Below, one piece after another: positions 33,304 through 41,902 of a stretch of DNA of 64,000 bases. This DNA is from Pseudescherichia sp039594205. GTDB lineage: Bacteria > Pseudomonadota > Gammaproteobacteria > Enterobacterales > Enterobacteriaceae. Location of the stretch: contig JBCNNW010000005.1 in assembly GCA_039594205.1 (NCBI GenBank), forward strand, positions 57,278-121,277. The letters run 5' to 3'. Under the pieces are notes generated by a model that saw nothing but the letters and a program-made list of their open reading frames with translations, did no database searches and was not told the origin of the DNA. How positions within the stretch are numbered: the first letter of the stretch is position 1; the number at the start of each line of letters is the position of its first letter. The position numbers and the translations under genes were made by a program.

Positions 33304-33852
33304 TCAGCCTCGCCCAGTAATAATCTTTTTATAAAGCAATGGAATATCATTAAGATTATCTACTCCCCTGTACTTCCCCATCCTGCCAGGAGCTTGATTG
33401 TCCCGCCAGCTCTTCATACCATAAACAAGCAATAGCCAGTAATCTGCAAATATTGATGCCTGTTGTTCGAGGGAATAGTCTGTCAGCTTCACTTTATCCA
33501 GCCGATACGTATAATCAGCAGCCCAGCTAAAGGACCCCCGTAATCTAACCCATTGCCCGGTCTGGTGCTGCCATACATGCCCTAACTCATGGATGAATAC
33601 ATACTTATGCTCCAGTGCCACGGATGCAACAGAATAGTCCTGCGCGTATATCTCTTTCCTGAACCACAGTTCTCCATTAGGTGTCATGGCGTATCGGGGG
33701 CTCTGCAAACCGAATGGAAGGTAGCTGTCGCAATGCACCCAGACCCGGCCATACACAATTGAATCGCCGTATACCCTCCGGGCCATAGCTATCTCTCCGG
33801 GAGTCATCAGGCGCAGCGTTCCTTCTTCCGTTTGCGCATTACTTGCTGGCAT
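33304..33852 (-). CDS. Zinc-peptidase-like (HExxH) protein, 'vgr related' type
   Basis: A protein of about 182 aa. The motif HELGHVWQHQTG (His88, Glu89, His92) is that of a gluzincin-type metallopeptidase core as found in eCIS/Vgr-related proteins. The N-terminal TLRLMTPGEIAMARRVYGDSI matches the layout of enterobacterial proteins annotated as vgr related. No signal peptide is seen. The ATG at 33852 has AGGG 8 bases upstream; an ATG at 33858 and a TTG at 33873 are less likely. It is the first gene of a unit that runs through the lipoprotein and DUF1493 genes. It could be an effector with the adjacent lipoprotein as immunity partner. Confidence 0.72.
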   Translation of the reverse strand: MPASNAQTEEGTLRLMTPGEIAMARRVYGDSIVYGRVWVHCDSYLPFGLQSPRYAMTPNGELWFRKEIYAQDYSVASVALEHKYVFIHELGHVWQHQTGQWVRLRGSFSWAADYTYRLDKVKLTDYSLEQQASIFADYWLLLVYGMKSWRDNQAPGRMGKYRGVDNLNDIPLLYKKIITGRG

Positions 33853-34742
33853 TATCATCACCCTAAGTATCAATCAGAAACCTGAATCATATCGATGATT
33901 TTTAAGCCAGCCCAGACGGCAAGTATGGCAAGCCTAATGCCCGATTGGTGACACAGCGCAGCGACATCATTAGGGTAATATCTAACAGCGAGATTTATCA
34001 GGGTGCTCGTTTATCGCTAAGAAACCTTGAGCCAGACGGAGATAGGGCCTGCATATTGTTTGCAGGTATGAAGAGTGCCCAGGCACCCATAAACCTGTTT
34101 ATCCCATGCAACGTTATCTCGACGTGTGGCATGTGGAAGCATCGGCCAAAATGCGCTTCACTGAAAGCTTCAGGAGTTGTGCTGGATAAGCGGCTTTTCG
34201 TTCATTGTTTTGCTGTCGCGGTAAGAGCCTGGAACCACCGCTAGTGTTTTGATATGCCCCATTTACCACACGCTAAAGTACGACAGCTATCGGCTTACTC
34301 TATTGATACTGCATCATCGGCAGAATCCCAGCCAGCAGCAGTCTCTCATACACTTAGCTAACCTATCACCAGACAGCCTGTATCAATCTCCAGCAGCCTG
34401 AAAGCAGCAAGGCAATCCATACCATTCAATGATGACCTCTGAGAATCCCAAACAACCTGCTGTGATTTGCGTCATACATGCTGTCAAAAAGTCGAGTTTT
34501 GGTGTCTGTTGCGCTCTCCCCCCACGGCACGGGGGAAGGGCCGCCTTGAGTTGTCGAGGGAGGAGCACAGATAACCATGCAATTTTTGAAGTCGCTGTAA
34601 ACAATCCCCTTATGCTGAGTGCAAGAGTATTAGAACCACTAATACCTGATTAAAATTAGTTGCTTGTCTTATAGACATTCACTGTAGAAAATACCCACCA
34701 GAAACGTTACCGCGATAATAATCACATCCGAAATAAAACCAA
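33853..34742. other. 890-bp stretch without a convincing gene
   Basis: All frames here are short and lack ribosome-binding sites or recognisable motifs. It contains copy 1 of a diverged noncoding repeat (34047-34175) and a G/C hairpin (CCCCC-GGGGG) near 34520-34540. Composition differs from the core genome, consistent with decayed mobile DNA. Confidence 0.6.
34047..34175. repeat. Diverged noncoding repeat, copy 1
   Basis: This segment aligns with 36056-36174. Shared blocks are GCxTGCATATxGTxTGCAxGTA, then the identical 19 bases ccataaacctgtttatccc (34087-34105), and AAAATGCGYTTCACT further on. The identical block contains the dyad ATAAAC-CT-GTTTAT. Confidence 0.65.
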
Positions 34743-34847
34743 ATGAAACTACTACTAGAAATCGCAGCCCTTCTAGCGCTGTGGCTTGCCCTCGGCTGGG
34801 TCTTTTGCCGGGCATGGATGCGAGGCTGCACTGGAGGCGATAAATGA
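34743..34847 (+). CDS. Phage-like micro-protein 1 (34 aa)
   Basis: A 34-aa protein, MKLLLEIAALLALWLALG then a short basic C-terminus, with a single hydrophobic helix. Its stop overlaps the start of the next small gene (ATGA). Packed overlapping micro-genes of this kind are typical of phage early regions. No clear ribosome-binding site is visible. Confidence 0.5.
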   Translation: MKLLLEIAALLALWLALGWVFCRAWMRGCTGGDK

Positions 34848-34993
34848 CCAAACTATCTCTTAAGGAAGTACTGCAAGGGCTGGAACGTCACAGCTTCATC
34901 TTTGAAGACGAACATCAGTACTCGCTGATTGTGTTCATCCTCTCCAGCATTTATTCCCAAGCATCACAGGAGCCGACTCAGTGGAATGGCTAA
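34844..34993 (+). CDS. Phage-like micro-protein 2 (49 aa)
   Basis: A 49-aa soluble-looking protein (MTKLSLKEVLQGLERHSFIF then EDEHQYSLIVF). GGAGG lies 8 bases before the ATG, inside the preceding gene, and the 3' end overlaps the next gene by 13 bases. I do not recognise a family; the arrangement suggests a prophage remnant. Confidence 0.6.
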   Translation: MTKLSLKEVLQGLERHSFIFEDEHQYSLIVFILSSIYSQASQEPTQWNG

Positions 34994-35112
34994 TGGCTGG
35001 CGGTGCTCTGCTGCTCATCCTGTGGTTAGCTTTAATCACACTGCTGCTGCACCAAACCAAACAAGACAGGATGAAAATCATCCTCAGCTACATGAAAGAC
35101 GATGAGAACTGA
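34981..35112 (+). CDS. Phage-like micro-protein 3 (43 aa, GTG start)
   Basis: A 43-aa protein with one hydrophobic helix (about residues 5-24) and a charged C-terminus (YMKDDEN). It starts at a GTG after CAGGAG (spacing about 8) and overlaps gene 2. A perfect terminator hairpin follows its stop codon, supporting the three genes as one transcription unit. Confidence 0.55.
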   Translation: MEWLMAGGALLLILWLALITLLLHQTKQDRMKIILSYMKDDEN

Positions 35113-35133
35113 GGCACCCTGTGTGCCTCTTTT
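35111..35133 (+). terminator. Intrinsic terminator after the micro-gene cluster
   Basis: A 7-bp stem (GAGGCAC/GTGCCTC, loop of 5) is followed directly by TTTT. It begins at the stop codon of micro-protein 3. Confidence 0.85.
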
Positions 35134-35194
35134 GCTATCCGAATACATACCTTGCCTGCGTTGTGGGAGCACCTCAAGTCTAGTCCCCTTATTA

Positions 35195-35838
35195 TTAACG
35201 ACGTGTAAGAGCCAGCCTTAATCCTAATCCAATAAATGCAACACCCACGATCCGATCTAAGATTTTCTGTAGTCCTCTATTTTGTGAGACTGCATCAGCG
35301 GCGCTACCTGCAAGAATAGCAAAAGCGGCATCGGTTAAAAAAGCAATCAGCGCGTAAGCCATACCCAGGATCAGGAAAGAGGCTGTGTGGTTCTCACCAC
35401 CGGGTGAAACGAATTGAGGAAAAAAGGAGATAAAGAACAAGAGAACCTTCGGATTGGTTAAGGTGGTAATAAAGCCTTTGGAAAGCAGATTCGTCAGCGT
35501 AGCTTTTGTCCTGACGGGGTCAGCATTGCTGTGATTGGTAGTTTGTTTTGTGAAGGTTCCCAAAATCATCTTACTACCGAGATACATCAGATAAGCCGCA
35601 CCGAGGTACTTGATAATGGTGAACATCAGCGGAGAAGCTGTAATCAATGCAGTTAACCCCACTGCGCTTGCTACAGCATGGGTACAGCTACCCAGTGCCA
35701 CGCCAGCAGCAGAGATGATTCCCGCTCGTCTTCCGTTAGTCACACTTTGGCCTATAACGTAGGCCATGTCAGGCCCGGCGTTACGGAAAGTAGAAAAACA
35801 GAGAGGGCAAAAAGCCCAAAGTTTGTTATGTCCAGCAT
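35195..35838 (-). pseudogene. LysE/RhtB-family exporter gene with a one-base frameshift
   Basis: The gene starts at an ATG at 35838 with GAGGGTG upstream and encodes MLDITNFGLFALSVFLLSVT before the family's PGPDMAYV motif. One C is missing in the GGGCCC expected there (about 35772), so the frame shifts and the rest (PDMAYVIGQSVTNGRRAGII to LRLALTRR) continues in another frame from 35771 down. All other parts of the family, including the NPKVLLFFISFFPQF segment, are intact. Repaired, it would be about 214 aa, normal for amino-acid exporters of this family. Either a recent inactivating mutation or a sequencing error explains it. Confidence 0.85.
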
Positions 35839-36386
35839 AGTCACCCTCATAAAACACGATAAAGACTCGCCATGCTAGCACTGAATTATTATGCTTTAAA
35901 TGAAGTTTTCTATTCAATCAACAATAGATGTCACAAAGCCCCGTTGGTGGTAAAGACAAGCGGAGCCTCTGGCGACTTCATCAGGGTTGTGTCAGTTAGT
36001 GGGCTTATCAGGATGACCATGTACCCAAGGGGAGCGAGGCCGAACCGCTGGCAGAGCTTGCATATGGTCTGCAAGTACCGTGACCACCATAAACCTGTTT
36101 ATCCCCTGCGGCGTCTCGCGACGGCGACAGAATAAGGCATCGGGCTAAAATGCGTTTCACTAAAATTTTCAGGGAATCAGGCCGGGTTTACGGCTTTCAG
36201 TTCATGTTGAGCCATCGTGGTATGACCAGTGGAGCGACCGCCAGCGCTTGGCTAAACTCCCTGTTCACCGTTCAACAAATCGCGGCAACTTTCAGGGTAA
36301 ATAGCGGTACTTTCGTTCACATTGATGAGTAAGCGAGTCGCTCTAACGTTCGGATATCTAAGGGATTTAACCACTTAAATATCGAC
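35839..36386. other. 548-bp stretch between the LysE-type gene and the tRNA
   Basis: No convincing gene is seen. The right half holds copy 2 of the diverged repeat. I saw no copy of the tRNA 3' end that would mark an attachment-site duplication. Confidence 0.55.
36056..36174. repeat. Diverged noncoding repeat, copy 2
   Basis: It aligns with 34047-34175 and keeps the same 19-base block at 36087-36105 with its ATAAAC-CT-GTTTAT dyad. The two copies bracket the phage-like micro-genes and the frameshifted exporter. Confidence 0.65.
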
Positions 36387-36460
36387 TGGAGCGGGCGAAG
36401 GGAATCGAACCCTCGTATAGAGCTTGGGAAGCTCTCGTTCTACCATTGAACTACGCCCGC
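36387..36460 (-). tRNA. glyU: tRNA-Gly, anticodon CCC
   Basis: The minus strand folds into a complete cloverleaf of 74 nt: acceptor GCGGGCG/CGCCCGC, D arm GTTC-GAAC, anticodon arm AGAGC-TTCCCAA-GCTCT with CCC at the anticodon, T arm with GGTTCGATTCC, discriminator T and encoded CCA. The sequence is essentially that of E. coli glyU and it is followed upstream by actS/ygeR, the same neighbour as in E. coli. The accessory genes lie at its 3' side, where integrating elements usually insert. Confidence 0.97.
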
Positions 36461-36477
36461 TTTGAGGTGCGTAAGGC

Positions 36478-36505
36478 ATTATAAACCTTACGCACCGTCT
36501 GGCAA
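36478..36505 (-). promoter_or_regulatory. Sigma-70 promoter of the tRNA-Gly gene
   Basis: The minus strand reads TTGCCA (36505-36500), a 16-base spacer, and a perfect TATAAT (36483-36478), about 18-20 bases before the tRNA 5' end. The -10 box lies in the loop of an 11-bp inverted repeat (36466-36496), which may also serve as the actS transcript end. Confidence 0.8.
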
Positions 36506-36540
36506 GGCGGAAGCACGCTAACCGATGGTTAATTAATCAG

Positions 36541-37260
36541 TTAGCACTTCGGCGGCGTGCCCTGCGGCGGCAGGTAGCGGATCGGATCGATGGCGGTGGC
36601 GCGGTAGCGCAGCTGGAAGTGCAGCTTCACCGAGTCGGTATCCGAGCTGCCCATTGTGGCAATCTTTTGCCCTATTTTTACGCTCTGGCCGTTGTTTACC
36701 AGCAGCGTGTCGTTGTGGGCATAGGCGGTGATGTAGTCCTCACTGTGCTTGATCATAATGAGGTTGCCGTAGCCGCGCAGCTGGTTACCCACGTAGACCA
36801 CCTTCCCTGACCCGGCAGCGTAGATCGCCTGCCCGCGTGAGCCTGCAATGTCGATACCCTTGTTACCACCGTCAGCGGAGGAGTATGGCAGCACCACGGT
36901 GCCGCTTGTCGGCCAGCGCCAGCAGCGCTGCCCTACCGGTGGCCAGGAAGCTGGCGGTACGGTGACGACGCGTGAGGAGGAACCGCTGCTGCTCTTACCG
37001 GAGGTTTTTTTACCGGAACCGTTAGTTCGCAGCCGCTGGCCGATCTCAATGGTATACGGCGGCGAGATACCGTTAAGGCGCGCCAGATCCCTGACGCTGG
37101 TGCCGGTCAGGCGAGAAATACGCGACAGCGTATCACCCCGTTTAACGACGTAGACATCTTCATCCGACAGCTTGTTGGATGAACAGGCAGCCAGCAGCAT
37201 GCCCAGCATCAGGCAGATAATAAGGCGAAACGGTTTTCTGATCGGGCGTCCTGCACTCAA
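36541..37260 (-). CDS. actS: LytM/LysM lipoprotein, amidase activator ActS (YgeR)
   Basis: A 239-aa outer-membrane-type lipoprotein (lipobox LLAAC, Cys26). A LysM peptidoglycan-binding domain (about residues 36-85, VYVVKRGDTLSRISR) is joined by a Ser/Lys-rich linker to an M23/LytM domain (about 115-239). The catalytic residues are degenerate: the first His position is Asn in GGNKGIDIAG and the HxH motif is HFQ. E. coli ActS, which it matches closely, is known to activate the cell-wall amidase AmiC rather than cleave peptidoglycan. It stands between glyU and lysS. Confidence 0.95.
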   Translation of the reverse strand: MSAGRPIRKPFRLIICLMLGMLLAACSSNKLSDEDVYVVKRGDTLSRISRLTGTSVRDLARLNGISPPYTIEIGQRLRTNGSGKKTSGKSSSGSSSRVVTVPPASWPPVGQRCWRWPTSGTVVLPYSSADGGNKGIDIAGSRGQAIYAAGSGKVVYVGNQLRGYGNLIMIKHSEDYITAYAHNDTLLVNNGQSVKIGQKIATMGSSDTDSVKLHFQLRYRATAIDPIRYLPPQGTPPKC

Positions 37261-37361
37261 AACGGATCCTCAGGTAATTGTTATGGGGGTTGTTTATGAT
37301 AGCAGCCATCCGCCGGAGGCTAAATCTCTTCACGGTGATTTACATTTCTGGGGGAATGGAT

Positions 37362-37436
37362 GCCCGGTAGCGCTACGCTTACCGGGCCTACGCTCAGTGC
37401 GGTTTTGTAAGCCGGATAAGCGCAGCGCTATCCGGC
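37362..37436. repeat. REP-type paired hairpins
   Basis: Two GC-rich stems, GCCCGGTAGCG/CGCTTACCGGGC and GCCGGATAAGCGC/GCGCTATCCGGC, stand as a pair between actS and lysS. The second is followed by TTTTTT on the plus strand. This is a REP/BIME-like unit. Confidence 0.8.
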
Positions 37437-37449
37437 TTTTTTGCAGGAG

Positions 37450-38967
37450 TTACTTAACCGGACGCATCGCCGGGAAGAGGATCACGTCGCGGATGGTGTG
37501 GCTGTTGGTGAACAGCATCACCATACGGTCGATACCAATGCCCAGTCCTGCGGTCGGCGGCAGGCCATGCTCCAGCGCGGTCACGTAGTCTTCGTCAAAG
37601 AACATCGCTTCGTCATCACCGGCGGCTTTCGCATCCACCTGGTCCTGGAAACGCTGAGCCTGGTCTTCCGCGTCGTTCAGCTCGCTGAAGCCATTGCCGA
37701 TCTCACGTCCGCCGATAAAGAACTCAAAGCGGTCGGTGATCTCCGGGTTCTCGTCATTACGACGCGCCAGCGGAGAGACTTCTGCCGGGTACTCGGTGAT
37801 GAAGGTCGGCTGGATCAGATGCGCTTCTGCGGTCTCTTCGAAGATCTCGGTCACGATGCGGCCCAGACCCCAGCTCTTCTCAACCTTGAGGCCAAGACTT
37901 TCGGCAATAGCTTTCGCCGCGTCGAAGTTGTCCAGATCCGCCATATTGGTCTCCGGACGGTACTTCTTGATCGCCTCGCGCATGGTCAGCTTCTCGAACG
38001 GCTTGCCGAAATCGAAGGTCTCCTCGCCGTAAGGCACCTCGGTGGTACCCAGAATGTCCTGCGCCAGAGTACGGAACAGGGATTCGGTCAGCTCGATCAG
38101 ATCTTTATAGTCCGCGTAGGCCATATAGAGTTCCATCATGGTGAATTCCGGGTTATGACGAACGGAGATACCTTCGTTACGGAAGTTACGGTTGATCTCG
38201 AACACGCGATCAAAACCACCGACCACCAGACGCTTGAGGTACAGCTCCGGGGCGATACGCAGGTACATGTCCAGATCAAGGGCATTGTGATGGGTGATGA
38301 ACGGACGCGCGGAGGCACCGCCCGGGATCACCTGCATCATCGGGGTTTCCACTTCCATAAAGTCGCGGTTAACCATGAACTGGCGAATACCGGCCATGAT
38401 CTGGGAGCGAATTTTAAAGGTCTTGCGGGACTCATCGTTGGAGATGAGGTCCAGGTAGCGCTGACGGTAACGCGCCTCCTGATCCTGCAGGCCGTGGAAC
38501 TTGTCCGGCAGCGGGCGCAGGGCCTTGGTCAGCAGACGCAGCTCGGTGCAGTGAATGGATAGCTCGCCGGTCTTGGTTTTGAACAGCTTACCTTTCGCGC
38601 CGAGGATATCGCCCAGATCCCACTTCTTGAACTGCTCGTTGTAGATGCCTTCTGGCAGGTCGTCACGGGAGACGTAGAGCTGAATGCGGCCGCCAACGTC
38701 CTGCAGGGTGATGAAGGATGCCTTGCCCATGATACGGCGGGTCATCATACGACCGGCCACGCTCACTTCGACGTTCAGCGCTTCCAGCTCTTCGTTCTCT
38801 TTGGCGTCAAACCCGGCATGCAGCGCATCGGAGGTGCTGTCGCGGCGGAAGTCGTTCGGGAACGCAACGCCCTGCTCACGCAGCTGCGCCAGCTTCTCGC
38901 GGCGGGTTTTTAGTTCGTTATTAAGATCGACCGCCGCGTCAGCGCCCTGTGCTTGTTGTTCAGACAT
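37450..38967 (-). CDS. lysS: Lysyl-tRNA synthetase, class II
   Basis: Charges tRNA-Lys. The 505 aa length equals E. coli LysS. An N-terminal OB-fold anticodon-binding domain (about 60-150) precedes the class II catalytic core with motif 2 (RVFEINRNFRNEGISVRHNPEF) and motif 3 (GLGIGIDRMVM). It lies 9 bp downstream of prfB and is probably co-transcribed with it, as in E. coli. Confidence 0.99.
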   Translation of the reverse strand: MSEQQAQGADAAVDLNNELKTRREKLAQLREQGVAFPNDFRRDSTSDALHAGFDAKENEELEALNVEVSVAGRMMTRRIMGKASFITLQDVGGRIQLYVSRDDLPEGIYNEQFKKWDLGDILGAKGKLFKTKTGELSIHCTELRLLTKALRPLPDKFHGLQDQEARYRQRYLDLISNDESRKTFKIRSQIMAGIRQFMVNRDFMEVETPMMQVIPGGASARPFITHHNALDLDMYLRIAPELYLKRLVVGGFDRVFEINRNFRNEGISVRHNPEFTMMELYMAYADYKDLIELTESLFRTLAQDILGTTEVPYGEETFDFGKPFEKLTMREAIKKYRPETNMADLDNFDAAKAIAESLGLKVEKSWGLGRIVTEIFEETAEAHLIQPTFITEYPAEVSPLARRNDENPEITDRFEFFIGGREIGNGFSELNDAEDQAQRFQDQVDAKAAGDDEAMFFDEDYVTALEHGLPPTAGLGIGIDRMVMLFTNSHTIRDVILFPAMRPVK

Positions 38968-38976
38968 GTTGGTTCC

Positions 38977-40075
38977 TCATAGCCCTGCTTTCAAACTTGC
39001 TTCAATAAACTGGTCCAGACTACCGTCCAGCACCGCCTGCGTATTGCGGGTTTCAACCCCGGTGCGCAGATCTTTGATACGGGAGTCGTCCAGTACGTAA
39101 GAACGGATCTGGCTGCCCCAGCCGATGTCGGATTTGTTATCTTCCATCGCCTGCTTCTCAGCATTTTTCTTCTGCATCTCCAGCTCATAAAGCTTCGCTT
39201 TCATCTGCTTCATGGCCTGGTCTTTGTTCTTATGCTGGGAACGGTCGTTCTGACACTGCGTCACGGTGTTGGTCGGAATGTGGGTAATACGCACCGCCGA
39301 TTCCGTACGGTTAACGTGCTGACCGCCCGCGCCGGAGGCACGGTAGACGTCGATACGCAGATCCGCCGGGTTGATTTCGATATCGATATCGTCTTCCACT
39401 TCGGGATAGACAAACGCCGAACTAAAGGAGGTGTGACGACGGCCACCGGAGTCGAACGGACTCTTACGCACCAGACGATGCACGCCGGTTTCAGTACGCA
39501 GCCAGCCGTAGGCGTAATCGCCAATGATTTTGATGGTCACCGATTTCAGGCCAGCAACTTCACCTTCGGACTCTTCGATAATCTCAGTTTTGAAGCCGCG
39601 CGCTTCGGCCCAGCGCAGATACATACGTGTCAGCATGCTGGCCCAGTCCTGGGCTTCGGTACCACCGGAGCCGGCCTGGATATCCAGGTAGCAGTCGGCG
39701 CTGTCGTATTCGCCAGAGAACATGCGGCGGAACTCAAGCTGCGCCAGCTTCTCTTCCAGCACGTCAAGCTCGGCAACGGCCTCGTTAAAGGTCTCTTCGT
39801 CGTCGGCTTCAACCGCCAGCTCCAGCAGACCGGAGACATCTTCCAGGCCCTGGCGCATCTGATCCAGCGTGTCGACGATGGCTTCCAGCGAGGAGCGCTC
39901 TTTACCCAGCGCCTGCGCGCGTTCGGGTTCGTTCCAGACGTCCGGCTGTTCCAGCTCGGCGTTTACTTCTTCAAGACGCTCTTTCTTGGCATCGTAGTCA
40001 AAGATACCCCCTAAGAACGTCTGAGCGCTCTGTGAGGTCCTGAATGCGGTTTTTTACAGGATTGATTTCAAACAT
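38977..40075 (-). CDS. prfB: Peptide chain release factor 2 (programmed +1 frameshift)
   Basis: RF2 ends translation at UGA and UAA. The gene reads from the ATG at 40075 for 25 codons (40075-40001) to CTT TGA; after a +1 shift that skips base 40000 it continues in frame 39999-38977, giving 365 aa as in E. coli. The stop-recognition SPF tripeptide (RKSPFDSGG) and the catalytic GGQ (GAGGQHVN) are present. lysS follows 9 bp downstream. The frame that starts internally at 39858 is only part of this gene. Confidence 0.98.
39997..40012 (-). promoter_or_regulatory. prfB autoregulatory frameshift site
   Basis: The minus strand carries the internal Shine-Dalgarno-like AGGGGG (40012-40007), then TAT, the slippery CTT, and in-frame TGA followed by C. 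Low RF2 favours slipping into the +1 frame. It is identical in layout to the E. coli site. Confidence 0.97.
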
Positions 40076-40163
40076 GGCTGTATTCTTTTCTGCGCTTGTC
40101 AAAATGCGGTTATAAGGGCGGGATCTTAGCGGATTCGCGCCCTTTTTTACAGTGAAAGTGATG

Positions 40164-41897
40164 CTAAATCGGCCAGATATCGTCGATGATCAGCTGCACG
40201 CTGCGGTTGCCTCGGAACTCGTTAACATCAAGCTTATAGGCAAGGCTCACTTCACGCACGCCGTTATCGGGCCAGATAGTGGTATCGACGTTAAAGGCGA
40301 TGCCGTCCAGCAGCGGGCCGCCGCCGACTGGCTCAACCATGACCTTCAGATGGCGCTCGCCGACGATACGCTGCTGCAACAGGCGAAAACGGCCATCGAA
40401 CAGCGGCTCCGGGAACATCTGTCCCCATGGCCCGGCATCGCGCAGCATCTCTGCAACCTCCAGCGTCATTTCCGCAGGGGAAAGCGGGCCGTCCGAGACG
40501 ACCTCCCCCTGTAGCAGGGCAGGATCCAGCCACTCGGTAACAAGATCGCCAAAGCGCTGCTGAAACGCCTCAAAGCGCGATGCCTCCAGCGACAGCCCCG
40601 CCGCCATGGCGTGACCACCAAACTTCAGCATCATGCCCGGGTAGAGCGTGTCGAGACGCTCAAGGGCGTCGCGCATATGCAGCCCCTGGATCGAACGGCC
40701 GGAGCCTTTCAGCAGGCCATCTCCCGCCGGAGCGAAGGCTATGACCGGGCGGTGGAAGCGCTCTTTGATGCGCGAGGCGAGAATACCGACCACGCCCTGG
40801 TGCCACTCAGGGTGATACATCGCCAGCCCGCCGGGCAGCGTCTCGCTGCTGCGCTCCAGCTTCTCGCACAGCGCCAGCGCCTCGGCCTGCATCCCCTGCT
40901 CAATCTCTTTACGCGTCTGGTTGAGGGCGTCCAGCTCGCTGGCCAACACCCGGGCTTCACCGACGTTGTCGCAGAGCAGCAGCGCCACGCCTACCGACAT
41001 ATCGTCGAGCCGTCCGGCGGCGTTAAGCCGGGGACCGAGGGCAAAACCGAGATCGCTGGCCGCCAGCTTCTGTGGGTCGCGGTTGGCGATCTCCAGCAGT
41101 GCCTTAATGCCCGGACGGCACTTGCCCGCACGTATGCGGCTCAGCCCCTGCCAGGTTAAAATACGGTTGTTGGCATCCAGCGGCACTACGTCGGCCACCG
41201 TGCCAAGGGCAACGAGATCCAGCAGCTCCGCCAGGTTAGGCTCGGCCAGTCCCCGGGCGGCAAACCAGCCCTGGTCACGCAGATGGGCGCGCAGGGCCAG
41301 CATCAAATAGAATGCAACCCCTACCCCAGCCAGCGACTTCGACGGGAAGGTGCAGTCGCGCAGGTTCGGGTTCACGATCGCCTCGGCGTCCGGCAGCGTA
41401 TCTCCTGGCAGGTGGTGATCGGTCACCAGCACCGGGATCCCCAGCTCATGGGCGCGATCGACGCCGGTATGGGAGGAGATACCGTTATCCACGGTCAGGA
41501 TCATCTGCGCACCGCGGGCATGCGCCTGATCGACCACCTCCGGGCTTAGCCCGTAGCCGTCGTCAAAGCGGTTCGGCACCAGGCAGGTAACGTTCCCGCA
41601 GCCCAGCGCACGCAGGGCCAGCACGCTAAGGGCGGTGCTGGTGGCACCGTCGGCGTCAAAATCGCCGACAACGACAATGCGCAGCTCCTCTTGCAGGGCG
41701 CGATAGAGCAGCGCCACGGCTTTATCGATGCCGCTGAGCTGCTGCCATGGGAGCATCCCTCTGACGCTGCGCTCCAGCTCCCCGGCCGAACTGACGCCGC
41801 GGCTGGCATACAGGCGCCGCAGCAGCGGAGGCAGGTTCGCTGGGAGATCCGCCGCCTCATCCACTGTTCGGCGGCGAAGTTGTCTCTGATGTTTCAC
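40164..41897 (-). CDS. recJ: Single-stranded-DNA-specific exonuclease RecJ
   Basis: A 5'-3' single-strand exonuclease used in RecF-pathway recombination and mismatch repair. The 577 aa length matches E. coli. DHH-family motifs are visible: DFDADGATST near residue 80, DNGISSHTG near 136, VTDHHLPGD near 158. The DHHA1 and OB domains follow, with GSGRSIQGLHMRDAL and GGHAMAAGLS. It begins 5 bp after dsbC, and prfB follows after 88 bp. Confidence 0.98.
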   Translation of the reverse strand: MKHQRQLRRRTVDEAADLPANLPPLLRRLYASRGVSSAGELERSVRGMLPWQQLSGIDKAVALLYRALQEELRIVVVGDFDADGATSTALSVLALRALGCGNVTCLVPNRFDDGYGLSPEVVDQAHARGAQMILTVDNGISSHTGVDRAHELGIPVLVTDHHLPGDTLPDAEAIVNPNLRDCTFPSKSLAGVGVAFYLMLALRAHLRDQGWFAARGLAEPNLAELLDLVALGTVADVVPLDANNRILTWQGLSRIRAGKCRPGIKALLEIANRDPQKLAASDLGFALGPRLNAAGRLDDMSVGVALLLCDNVGEARVLASELDALNQTRKEIEQGMQAEALALCEKLERSSETLPGGLAMYHPEWHQGVVGILASRIKERFHRPVIAFAPAGDGLLKGSGRSIQGLHMRDALERLDTLYPGMMLKFGGHAMAAGLSLEASRFEAFQQRFGDLVTEWLDPALLQGEVVSDGPLSPAEMTLEVAEMLRDAGPWGQMFPEPLFDGRFRLLQQRIVGERHLKVMVEPVGGGPLLDGIAFNVDTTIWPDNGVREVSLAYKLDVNEFRGNRSVQLIIDDIWPI

Positions 41898-41902
41898 GTA
41901 AA

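Noticed and set aside
33945..34653. Frames of 99, 73 and 74 codons in the gene-free stretch
   Set aside because: No ribosome-binding sites, low-complexity or implausible composition, and they overlap a noncoding repeat.
34655..34740. Hydrophobic peptide frame on the minus strand (VIIIAVTFLVGIFYSECL) resembling small toxic peptides
   Set aside because: No start codon with a ribosome-binding site and no adjacent antisense RNA promoter could be seen, so a type I toxin call is not supported.
36150..36332. 60-codon frame next to the tRNA
   Set aside because: Starts within the diverged repeat and has no supporting features.
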